This document shows positions 8,401 through 16,376 of a stretch of DNA of 64,000 nucleotides, piece after piece. The translations under genes were made by a program, and so were the position numbers. Origin of the DNA: Streptococcus sp. CSL10205-OR2. Its GTDB lineage: Bacteria; Bacillota; Bacilli; Lactobacillales; Streptococcaceae. The stretch lies in assembly GCF_025660655.1 (NCBI RefSeq), contig NZ_JAOTIN010000006.1, positions 26,222 to 90,221 of the forward strand, read 5' to 3'. Every line of letters begins with the position of its first letter. Positions within the stretch are counted from its first letter, which is position 1. Under the pieces are notes generated by a model, which worked only from the letters and a program-made list of their open reading frames with translations, was not told where the DNA came from and did no database searches.

Positions 8401-10941
8401 ATGATTATGAAAAAGAAAAAAATATTGTTTATTTTATGTTTATCTATAGGTTTAATTGCTACATCCACTGAAGTGTTTGCTGACACGGAAAATGGAATAA
8501 CTCAAAATCAAATATCAGAGTTTGATAATTTGACGAATAGTCAAGATAAAAATTTCGTTGAAATTATTAAAAATGATGAATCAAACGAAGATGATAATGT
8601 ATTATCTGATCATCATGATTTGGAAGTTCCAAATAATTCTAATAATGTAGAAAACAATGATTTCAAGAATTTAGATAAAAATACTATTCAAGAGGATAAT
8701 TTATTAAATGAAGAAGATGTTGATTTAGAAAATAATGAATTTTCAGAAGAAATTACTTCAGAAAAATTAATAGAAACTCCTCATCTAAAGAATTCATTTA
8801 GAAACTCTTCTGAGAATGCAAATAATTTATCTGTTACAGAAATTTCAGAAGGTTCAACAGCACTTCGTATTCAATACAATCGAGAAATATCCAAAAACTC
8901 CACTATAATGTTTGCAGTTTGGTCTGACAAAAATGGTCAAGATGATTTAAAATGGTATAAAGCTGATAATGGAGGAGTTGCATACGTAAGCTATAGTAAT
9001 CATAAAGCCTATGATCTTTATCATATTCATACATATGCTAATGAAAATGGGAAAATGCGAGGACTTAATGCAACAACTTTCAGTATAGAAGAGCCTAACA
9101 TTAATTATCAAATAGATAAAATTTCTAAAAATGAATATAAAATTGTAATCAGTGATATTCCAAAAACAATAACAGAAATTAAAGTACCAACTTGGTCTGA
9201 TAAAGGTGGTCAAGATGATATAAAATGGTATGTGGCTAAAAAAATATCGCCTACAAAATATGAAACTATTGTAAATGTGAATAATCATAAGAATGATTTT
9301 GGGCAATATCATATCCATCTATATGGTTATAGTCAAATTACACAGTCTCTAATTCCTTTAATTGGAACAACAGGATTTAATCATGAAAAAGAACCCGAAA
9401 CTTATGCAAAAATAAATATTGAAGATTATAGTGAGAATAAAACCACATTCAATGTTACAATAGATAAATCAAATGCTAATCAGGTAATAAATGGTATTAG
9501 AATAGCAGTTTGGTCAGAGACCAATGGTCAAGATGATTTGAAGTGGTACACATATAATAATACTTCAAATAATAAAGATAAGTTCAAAATTGATGTTACT
9601 AATCATAGTAATAAAAGCGACTTTTTTATAGTTCACGTATATACTGATTATGCAAATGGTAAAACTATCGGAACAGATTTAGGAAAATATTATTTTAAAA
9701 TAGAGGCTAAAAATGAATTGCAAACAGATTTAACTCAAAGTGGTATTTCTTTGAGATTTAAATCTAATATTATTCATGATTTAAATAACATCTACTTTGC
9801 TGTATGGTCTGATGAAAAAGGTCAAGATGATATAAAATGGTATAATGCTAACAATATGGGAATTGCACTTGCTAAATATACTAATCATCGCAACTATGGT
9901 ATATATAATATACATACATATTTAAAAAAATCAGGGAAAATGGAAGGGATTATGGCAAGTCAAATAAATATTCCTATTCCAACTGTTAATCATAATATTT
10001 CAAAAATTAGTGATACAGATTTTGAAATTATTGTAACAAATGTTCCCAAATACATTAATTCAATTGTCATTCCTGTATGGTCTGATAAAGATGGTCAAGA
10101 TGATTTGAAATGGTATAGGACACAAAAAATTTCTAATGGAACTTATAAAGTTAATGTTAAACTGAAAAATCATAAATACGTACTAGGGAAATATCAAGCA
10201 CACATATATGCTGATGGACCTTTATCTGATGGAATTATTGGATTAACAAGTACAAACGGTTTTCAAGTAAACAGTATTTCAAATTACAAAGATCCTAAGA
10301 TAGAAATTGTTAATTATACTCCTAATAGTCATAGTTTTAGCGTCAGAGTAACTGAAAACGATGATTCCAAATTCATTAAATTGGTTAGAGTAGCAGTTTG
10401 GTCTAAGGGTAATCAAAGTAATATAAAATGGTATGAAACAAGTGTTAAACGAGGAAATGCTTTAAGTATTAATGGTGATGTCACACAACATGGTAATATT
10501 ACTGGTAAATATCATGTCCACGTTTATGTAACGTATATGGATAATGATGTTAAGTTTTCTCAATTACCTCAGATTAATTTAATTAAAAAAGCAACACCAA
10601 AAGTGACCCCCTCAAATAATACTTATCCAGTTGGACAATGTACATGGGGCGTTAAAGAATTAGCTCCTTGGGTAGGTAATTATTGGGGCTATGCAAGGCA
10701 ATGGGTTGAAAGCGCAAAAGCTGCAGGATTTTCAATTGGTACAGAACCAGTTATTGGAGCAGTTGCTGTTTTTCCTAACGATGGTGGTGGGGATGGGCAC
10801 GTTGCTTATGTAATAGCTGTTGAAAACTCAAAGAAAATTCAAGTAAAAGAAGCTAACTATGCTGGCAACCAATTAATTGCTAACTATCGAGGCTGGTTTA
10901 ATCCAACAACACAAGCTGTTTATTACATATACCCATATTAA
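8401..10941 (+). CDS. Secreted CHAP-domain wall hydrolase with six GBS-Bsp-like repeats
   Basis: An 846-residue protein with a signal peptide (MIMKKKK then hydrophobic core, cleavage after VFA near residue 28), then an acidic, Asn/Glu-rich linker to about residue 135. Six GBS-Bsp-like repeats follow, each centred on a motif such as AVWSDKNGQDDLKWY. They come in the order A-B-C-A-B-C, where A ends IHTY, B ends (H/A)HLYG or AHIYA and C ends VHVY. The C-terminal CHAP domain (about 740-846) has the catalytic cysteine in GQCTWGVK (C747) and histidine in GHVAYV (H800). CHAP enzymes cleave peptidoglycan peptide or amide bonds outside the cell. No LPXTG anchor is present, so wall retention must come from the repeats. 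Two paralogues follow at 14.5 and 16.4 kb. Base composition is more AT-rich than the paralogues. Confidence 0.85.
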   Translation: MIMKKKKILFILCLSIGLIATSTEVFADTENGITQNQISEFDNLTNSQDKNFVEIIKNDESNEDDNVLSDHHDLEVPNNSNNVENNDFKNLDKNTIQEDNLLNEEDVDLENNEFSEEITSEKLIETPHLKNSFRNSSENANNLSVTEISEGSTALRIQYNREISKNSTIMFAVWSDKNGQDDLKWYKADNGGVAYVSYSNHKAYDLYHIHTYANENGKMRGLNATTFSIEEPNINYQIDKISKNEYKIVISDIPKTITEIKVPTWSDKGGQDDIKWYVAKKISPTKYETIVNVNNHKNDFGQYHIHLYGYSQITQSLIPLIGTTGFNHEKEPETYAKINIEDYSENKTTFNVTIDKSNANQVINGIRIAVWSETNGQDDLKWYTYNNTSNNKDKFKIDVTNHSNKSDFFIVHVYTDYANGKTIGTDLGKYYFKIEAKNELQTDLTQSGISLRFKSNIIHDLNNIYFAVWSDEKGQDDIKWYNANNMGIALAKYTNHRNYGIYNIHTYLKKSGKMEGIMASQINIPIPTVNHNISKISDTDFEIIVTNVPKYINSIVIPVWSDKDGQDDLKWYRTQKISNGTYKVNVKLKNHKYVLGKYQAHIYADGPLSDGIIGLTSTNGFQVNSISNYKDPKIEIVNYTPNSHSFSVRVTENDDSKFIKLVRVAVWSKGNQSNIKWYETSVKRGNALSINGDVTQHGNITGKYHVHVYVTYMDNDVKFSQLPQINLIKKATPKVTPSNNTYPVGQCTWGVKELAPWVGNYWGYARQWVESAKAAGFSIGTEPVIGAVAVFPNDGGGDGHVAYVIAVENSKKIQVKEANYAGNQLIANYRGWFNPTTQAVYYIYPY

Positions 10942-10966
10942 TAACGAGCATATGAAATCAAATGTT

Positions 10967-11019
10967 TTTTGTCAAATGGGTAGTAGTTAACTAGTCATTA
11001 ACATCCAGAGAGAATCAAT
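10967..11019 (-). mobile_element. Decayed ISL3-type left end
   Basis: The segment TTTTGTCAAATGGGTAGTAG continuing to CTAGTCATTAACATCCAGAG and AGAATCA aligns by eye with the left end of the intact element (TTTGTCAACTGTAGTGGGTG, ACTAGTCATCAA, GAGAGAATCA), in the same orientation. No transposase remains. It lies just after the Bsp-repeat gene, so that gene is bracketed by ISL3 sequence on both sides. Confidence 0.55.
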
Positions 11020-11026
11020 TTAAAAT

Positions 11027-11089
11027 ACTCCCCTTATAGTGGACAGTGAAAAAAGCAAAGATTCACTAGAAATGATAAGGGGAGTTTTT
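11027..11089 (+). terminator. Terminator-like long hairpin
   Basis: ACTCCCCTTAT (11027-11037) is the exact reverse complement of ATAAGGGGAGT (11075-11085), followed by TTTTT. A second arm pair AGTGAA/TTCACT lies inside the loop. It could terminate the upstream CHAP gene or be the end structure of a lost IS, since a broken short frame begins just after it. Confidence 0.45.
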
Positions 11090-11091
11090 GT

Positions 11092-11241
11092 ATGTTCAAA
11101 AAATGGAGAATATCTTCAGAAAATAAAGTGGTAGTTGTACAGTTATATCTTATGTCTAAATAATCTGTCTATCAATCAATTATCGAGAAAACAATATCAA
11201 CACTTCAACAATTAAAAGATGAATATGGGGATACTAAATAA
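11092..11241 (+). pseudogene. Degenerate short frame, possible transposase N-terminal remnant
   Basis: Reading from ATG 11092 gives a basic start (MFKKWRISSENKVVVVQLYL) reminiscent of the helix-turn-helix of IS OrfA proteins. It is interrupted by TAA at 11161 and continues in frame (SVYQSIIEKT) to TAA at 11239. No transposase core follows. The family is uncertain; the internal stop and the IS debris around it make a dead remnant the best reading. Confidence 0.35.
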
Positions 11242-11566
11242 AGAGAAAAGTTGAACTTGAAGAAACAAGAATGGGTGTACAATGATAAAGAGATAAAAGA
11301 GACTTCTGTATAGGCTTGTTAGAAAATGGAAGTGTTAATGCAAAAACATAGAAACTTATGCTTAATCATAACTAGGTTCTTTTGATAAGATAAGGTTATA
11401 TTATTTATAAGAGTTTCCTTTAAGACAAATGTTGTGTTTTACCTAAATTTAATATAAATGGTATTTCTTATCTAATTCATTTTAAAATTGGTTATATCCC
11501 TAAAATCTGTTTCTGAAATTAACTATTTTACATTGTGTAGAAAGGATGTTAGAATATAAATCATAG
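11242..11566 (+). other. AT-rich non-coding stretch without recognisable features
   Basis: Only short frames with many stops occur on both strands. There is no clear terminator, promoter or repeat. It lies between IS debris and a truncated gene fragment and is best read as a decayed part of the polysaccharide locus. Confidence 0.4.
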
Positions 11567-11797
11567 CTTAAAGACTACGATTTTTTAATTTCTAAAAATC
11601 CTTTGGTTTTACCTCCTTTTGTAGACATCAATGTACTAAATAAAAAAGATAATTTGCGATTTAGTCCGGGTTCTATTATTGACTTTACTTATTATGGTGG
11701 AATAAAAGGAGCAATAAAATATTTTGTAAGTGCAAACATTCAAATTTTAAAATATATTGTAAAAAAAATATTGAGTAAATTCAAAGGTAACCCATGA
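11567..11797 (+). pseudogene. 3' fragment of a truncated polysaccharide-locus gene
   Basis: The frame is open from 11567 (just after a TAG) with no start codon and ribosome site in a sensible place. It reads LKDYDFLISKNPLVLPPF, then SPGSIIDFTYYGGIKGAIKY and a basic tail ending KFKGNP. It looks like the C-terminus of a larger enzyme, plausibly a glycosyltransferase, whose front half was lost when IS elements entered. I cannot name the parent gene. A position just before gacH would fit a former rgpF or side-chain transferase, but that is inference only. Confidence 0.45.
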
Positions 11798-11843
11798 AAA
11801 TTTTAGAATTTGAAATATTTAAGAATTTAAGGTGGATTTATTA

Positions 11844-14351
11844 ATGAAAATATTAACTTCTTATAATATTAATAATATAAAAAAAATATTTTTGAATAAT
11901 ATTATTAGTATTATAGTTCAAGTCCTATTTTTTGGAATCATTTTTCTAAAATTTTTGTTTATTAATTCTTCTCAATTTTCCTTTAATTTTACTTCAAAAA
12001 TCATTATATTTTATAGTTTATTATTAATTTTAATTGGTTTTTTTGTTCACAAAGTCTTTAATTTAAAATTGTTGATATCAACCATTGTATCGTATTATTT
12101 ATTTTTAATAAGCTCTTATTTTTTCAAAATGACCTTATTACTTAATGATGAGAATTTTGAGTGGGATAAGTATAATGATTTTTATGAAACAAATTTCTTA
12201 GAGTCGTTATTTTTAATTGGATTAAGTATTTTGTTTTGTAAATTAATTTCAAAAATATATGAACAACTACAGAAAAAAGGTTTTTTCAATACAGTACATG
12301 ATAGATATGAATTACTAAAGACAAATTTAAACTCTTCAAACATTAGATTTATATTCATTGGTCAAACACTAACGGCATTAATAATAACTGGTTCACAGTT
12401 TTTAGATCGTTTTTATTCTAATAATCTTTTGCCAATTGAATCTAGTTCTTCAATTTTTAGTAATAATTTAATCATTTATTTTTTAATTTCATACATCTCT
12501 TACTCAGTATTAAGTATTATTTTGGTAATTGGTTTTTATAATTTAAAAAATAATAAATCAACCTTTTTTCTTTCTTTAACAACAAGTATTATTCTTGCTA
12601 CTGTTTTTAATTATTATATTCAATCTGGTATAACAGTTACTGGAATGTGGTATGACTATTATATTGTTTCTGGAGCAACTATTTTTCAAATTTTTGTTTT
12701 AGCAGCTCTTTTCATGTTGTTCTATTCAATAGTTAATAGATTTTTACCTGCTACTTTAATTTCAATTATTTTCGGTTTCATTATTTCATTTGCAAATGCT
12801 AAAAAATTTGAATTAAGAAATGAGCCATTACTATTGTCAGATTTGTCTTGGATTAGAGAATTTACTTTCTTTTTTGATTTTATTGATTGGAATATAGTTA
12901 TAACTTTTATTATTGTTCTGCTAATTGTTATATTGTTGTTAATTGTTTATAGAAATAAAATTCTTTCTGGGCCAATTTTTCAATCTAAACTAACAAGGTT
13001 AATGTTAATTTCAAGCGTTTTAGCTTCTTTTATAAGTATTAAAATAATATTTGAAAATTCCGAGAATGGATTAATTAATCCAAATATTCCTGTCCTTTCT
13101 TCTGTCTATAATGTTTATGATATTGATTGGCAAGGTTTGAATGCAAATTCTCGATTTCAGTCTCTTAGCTTTGTATGGTTTAAACAACTAACAACGAAAA
13201 GTATGGAAAAGCCAGATAATTATAGTAAAAAAACAATTGATTCTCTTTATGAAAAATATCAAAAAGTAGCAACTACTATTAATGAATCTCGTACAGACAA
13301 TATTAATGATCAAACAATAATCTATATTTTAAGTGAAAGTTTAGCAGATCCAAAACGTCTTGAACAAGTAAATGTTTCTCAAGAGTTGCTTCCCAATATT
13401 AAGTCAATTCAAAGTAAGACTACGAGTGGACTAATGCATGCAGATGGTTATGGTGGTGGAACTGCAAATATGGAATTTCAATCACTATCTGGCTTACCAA
13501 AATACAATCTTAATGGCACCATATCAATTTTATATACTGATGTTGTCCCTAAGATGAGCTATGTTCCTTTGATAAGTAATTTTTTTGATGAAAATAACAG
13601 AATTGTAATCCATTTAGCAAATGCTAATAATTATTCTCGAAAAGCTATTTACCAAAAATTTAAATATGATAAATTTATTGCGACTGAAGGCACTAAAGAT
13701 GAACCAAGTTTTATCGAAAATAGAAGTTCTAGTTATAGTGATAAATCCAGTTACCAAAACATTTTATCCGAATTAGATGAGTCAAAGAGTCAATTTTTTT
13801 CAGTTATGACTATGCAGAATCATTCACCTTGGTTTTCTGAAACCCCAGAAGATATTCAAGCTGAAGGTGATGATTTTAATGATAAGGAAAATAATGATCT
13901 ACTTAGTTATGCTAGACTATTAACTTATACTGATAAGGATACATTAGAATTTTTGGAAAAACTTAGAACTTTTAATAAGAAAATAACAGTTGTTTTTTAT
14001 GGTGATCATTTACCAGGATTATATCCCCAAAGAATATTTGAAAATCAACCTGAAAATCAATATTTAACTGATTATTTTATTTGGAGTAATTATGATGTCG
14101 AGAGAAAGCTTGATTATCCTCTGGTTAATTCTAGTGATTTTGGAGCAGAACTATTAGCACACACCAATTCAAAAGTTAGTCCCTATTATGCTTTGTTAAC
14201 TGAAGTTTTAAATAATGCTAGTATTGATAAAAAAGATTTAAGCGAAGAACAAAAAATTATAGCAGATGATTTAAAATTGATACAGTATGATTTAATGGAA
14301 GGTAACAATTATATCCTTGAACATCCAGATTTTTTTGAAATGACAAAGTAA
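11844..14351 (+). CDS. gacH: Glycerol-phosphate transferase of the cell-wall polysaccharide (GacH-like, LtaS/sulfatase fold)
   Basis: I choose ATG 11844 because AAGGTGG (11829-11835) is then 8 bases upstream; the GTG at 11832 lies inside that site. The 835-residue product has about 11 hydrophobic segments in the first 390 residues, then an extracellular alkaline-phosphatase-like domain. That domain has the acidic metal ligand in IIYILSESLADP, the catalytic threonine in GGGTANMEFQSLSG (T540 from this start) and the metal site VVFYGDHLPGLY. GacH/SccH enzymes transfer sn-glycerol-1-phosphate to the side-chain sugar of streptococcal rhamnan polysaccharides outside the membrane, which influences charge and zinc or host phospholipase resistance. 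It is cut off from the other polysaccharide genes by about 5.4 kb of IS and hydrolase sequence. Confidence 0.82.
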   Translation: MKILTSYNINNIKKIFLNNIISIIVQVLFFGIIFLKFLFINSSQFSFNFTSKIIIFYSLLLILIGFFVHKVFNLKLLISTIVSYYLFLISSYFFKMTLLLNDENFEWDKYNDFYETNFLESLFLIGLSILFCKLISKIYEQLQKKGFFNTVHDRYELLKTNLNSSNIRFIFIGQTLTALIITGSQFLDRFYSNNLLPIESSSSIFSNNLIIYFLISYISYSVLSIILVIGFYNLKNNKSTFFLSLTTSIILATVFNYYIQSGITVTGMWYDYYIVSGATIFQIFVLAALFMLFYSIVNRFLPATLISIIFGFIISFANAKKFELRNEPLLLSDLSWIREFTFFFDFIDWNIVITFIIVLLIVILLLIVYRNKILSGPIFQSKLTRLMLISSVLASFISIKIIFENSENGLINPNIPVLSSVYNVYDIDWQGLNANSRFQSLSFVWFKQLTTKSMEKPDNYSKKTIDSLYEKYQKVATTINESRTDNINDQTIIYILSESLADPKRLEQVNVSQELLPNIKSIQSKTTSGLMHADGYGGGTANMEFQSLSGLPKYNLNGTISILYTDVVPKMSYVPLISNFFDENNRIVIHLANANNYSRKAIYQKFKYDKFIATEGTKDEPSFIENRSSSYSDKSSYQNILSELDESKSQFFSVMTMQNHSPWFSETPEDIQAEGDDFNDKENNDLLSYARLLTYTDKDTLEFLEKLRTFNKKITVVFYGDHLPGLYPQRIFENQPENQYLTDYFIWSNYDVERKLDYPLVNSSDFGAELLAHTNSKVSPYYALLTEVLNNASIDKKDLSEEQKIIADDLKLIQYDLMEGNNYILEHPDFFEMTK

Positions 14352-14386
14352 GATTTAATTCTATTTATAGAATTAAATCTTTTTTA
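14351..14386 (+). terminator. Intrinsic terminator after gacH
   Basis: AGATTTAATTCT (14351-14362) and AGAATTAAATCT (14369-14380) form a perfect 12-bp stem with loop ATTTAT, followed by T residues. It begins at the last base of the gacH stop codon. Stem is AT-rich, so strength is uncertain. Confidence 0.75.
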
Positions 14387-14530
14387 CTATGTTTAAGTGA
14401 AATAAATTTAAAATGTTCACTTTATTATTTGAAAGATTAGAGACTATTTTCGAATAAATAGTATGTAATCTATTTTGGAAAAATAATTTTTTTCAAAATT
14501 AGATTCTAAAAATTTTTTAAGGAGAATATA

Positions 14531-16252
14531 TTGAAAAAAATTCTGCACCGTTTACTTAGTTATACCATGTTATTTCTTATTTCAATGTTAATCATTTATA
14601 GAGTAGAGGCAACTGATGTTGCTGAATCAGAGGTAACAATAAAAAATTTCAATCAATATGAAGGGACATTTGATGTTATAGCAAATGAAGTTGAAAATAG
14701 TAAAACAATTTCTTATATTGACATCGCTGTCTGGTCAGAAAAAGATTGGCAAGATGATTTAAAATGGTATAGTACAGACAAAGTATCTAACAATAGCATT
14801 CAATATCACTTTAATATTAAAGAACATGGAGGTAAAAGTGGAAATTATATTGTTCATGCATACATAACATATAATGATGGAAGTAAAAAAGGATTTGATT
14901 TAGGTAAGAAAAGCATAAAATTATCGAAACCAGAATTAACAACAACTGGAGAAGGTATTAAAATAAAATCTAAAATAGTTCCAGAAGAAGGAAGATTAGT
15001 AACAGCAGTTTGGTCTGAGGAAAATGGTCAGGATGATCTTAAATGGTATTATTCTAATTCAGATGGTATTGCTTTAGCGAAATATATGTATCATAAAAGT
15101 TATGGTAAATACAATATTCATACATACCTACAGAAACCAGGTGAGATGAAAGGTGTTTCAATACAAACTCTCCAAATTGAAAAACCAAATCTCAACTACC
15201 AAATCACTAAGGTAAAAGACACAGCTTATCAAGTGACGATAAATGATGTGCCTGAACATATGACCTCTATTCTTGTTCCGATTTGGTCTGACAATAATGG
15301 TCAAGATGATCTTAAATGGTATCAAGCGACAAAAATTGATGCAACCACTTATCAGGTTATGGTTCCTCTTAAGAATCATCACTTTGATTTAGGACATTAT
15401 AGTGTTCATCTCTATGGAAGAAGTGATCTAACAACTGGGCTAATGGGGCTACAAAGTACAGCTGGTTTTTCTGTGGATGCCATTACCAGTTATGATAGTC
15501 CTCAAATGGGGAGTTCTATGACTAATAGTAATCAATTTTCAGTGATAGTGAATGAAACTGAGCATTCAAAAGTCATTAAACAGATAAGTGTTGCTGTATG
15601 GTCAGATGCCAATCAAGGGAATCTCAAATGGTATCAGAGTCAACAGTCAAATAATGGCTCGTTTTCAATTAACGCAGATGTTAAAAATCATGCTAATAAA
15701 AGTGGTCTTTATCATGTCCATGTCTATATCACTTATAATGACGGTGAAACGAGAGGATATCCCTTATCTCAGGTCTCTTTATCGGCAAGGATTGAAACGA
15801 GTTATACTTACTTTTCACAATATTATATGCCATCAAATTATCAAAACCTTTTAACGTATAAAGCACCGACTTCAAGAACAATATATGGAGGATATGACAA
15901 TATCGGAACAAGCTATAGTCAAGGGCAGTGTACGTTTTACGTCTATAACCGGATTAGAGAAACACACGGAATTTCTGTTTATCGTTGGTTGGGTAATGGT
16001 CAAGATTGGGTGAATAGTTTGACTAGTCAAGGTTGGCATCGCAGCAATCAACCAAGTGTAGGAGCTGTTTTATCAGTTAAGGGAGGTCATGATTACACTT
16101 TACCACAGTATGGTCATGTTGCCTTTGTTGAACATGTTAATCCAGATGGCAGTTTTCTTATTAGTGAATTAAACTATAATGAGGTTCAAACAAAGGTTCA
16201 TTGGCGAGTATTGAAGCCACAATTTTACTATAGTTTTGCGAGCTATCAATAA
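14531..16252 (+). CDS. Secreted CHAP-domain wall hydrolase with four GBS-Bsp-like repeats
   Basis: The start is TTG 14531, set by AAGGAG six bases upstream; no ATG fits. The 573-residue product has a signal peptide (about 1-29). Four Bsp-like repeats follow in the order C-A-B-C (motifs AVWSEKDWQDDLKWY, AVWSEENGQDDLKWY, PIWSDNNGQDDLKWY, AVWSDANQGNLKWY). The C-terminal CHAP domain starts near residue 460, with cysteine in GQCTFYVYNR (C467) and histidine in YGHVAFVEHV (H529). It lacks the acidic linker of the 8401 protein and has no LPXTG motif. The CHAP domain differs clearly from the other CHAP paralogue, so the catalytic end diverges while the repeats stay alike. Likely a peptidoglycan amidase or endopeptidase acting in the wall. 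Confidence 0.84.
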   Translation: MKKILHRLLSYTMLFLISMLIIYRVEATDVAESEVTIKNFNQYEGTFDVIANEVENSKTISYIDIAVWSEKDWQDDLKWYSTDKVSNNSIQYHFNIKEHGGKSGNYIVHAYITYNDGSKKGFDLGKKSIKLSKPELTTTGEGIKIKSKIVPEEGRLVTAVWSEENGQDDLKWYYSNSDGIALAKYMYHKSYGKYNIHTYLQKPGEMKGVSIQTLQIEKPNLNYQITKVKDTAYQVTINDVPEHMTSILVPIWSDNNGQDDLKWYQATKIDATTYQVMVPLKNHHFDLGHYSVHLYGRSDLTTGLMGLQSTAGFSVDAITSYDSPQMGSSMTNSNQFSVIVNETEHSKVIKQISVAVWSDANQGNLKWYQSQQSNNGSFSINADVKNHANKSGLYHVHVYITYNDGETRGYPLSQVSLSARIETSYTYFSQYYMPSNYQNLLTYKAPTSRTIYGGYDNIGTSYSQGQCTFYVYNRIRETHGISVYRWLGNGQDWVNSLTSQGWHRSNQPSVGAVLSVKGGHDYTLPQYGHVAFVEHVNPDGSFLISELNYNEVQTKVHWRVLKPQFYYSFASYQ

Positions 16253-16262
16253 CGACAACAAA

Positions 16263-16285
16263 AAGTCTCTTTAAGAGGCTTTTTT
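16263..16285 (+). terminator. Intrinsic terminator after the second Bsp-repeat gene
   Basis: AAGTCTCT (16263-16270) pairs with AGAGGCTT (16274-16281) with one G-U pair, loop TTA, followed by TTTTT. Confidence 0.75.
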
Positions 16286-16376
16286 ATTTATTATTTAGTT
16301 AATATCATTGGCATTAATCTTTATGAACCGCCCTAAAAATGCTAAAATAAAGAAAAATTTGAAGATAAGAGGTCAA

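Noticed and set aside
11832..11843. GTG 11832 as the gacH start
   Set aside because: The codon lies within the AAGGTGG ribosome site that correctly precedes ATG 11844.
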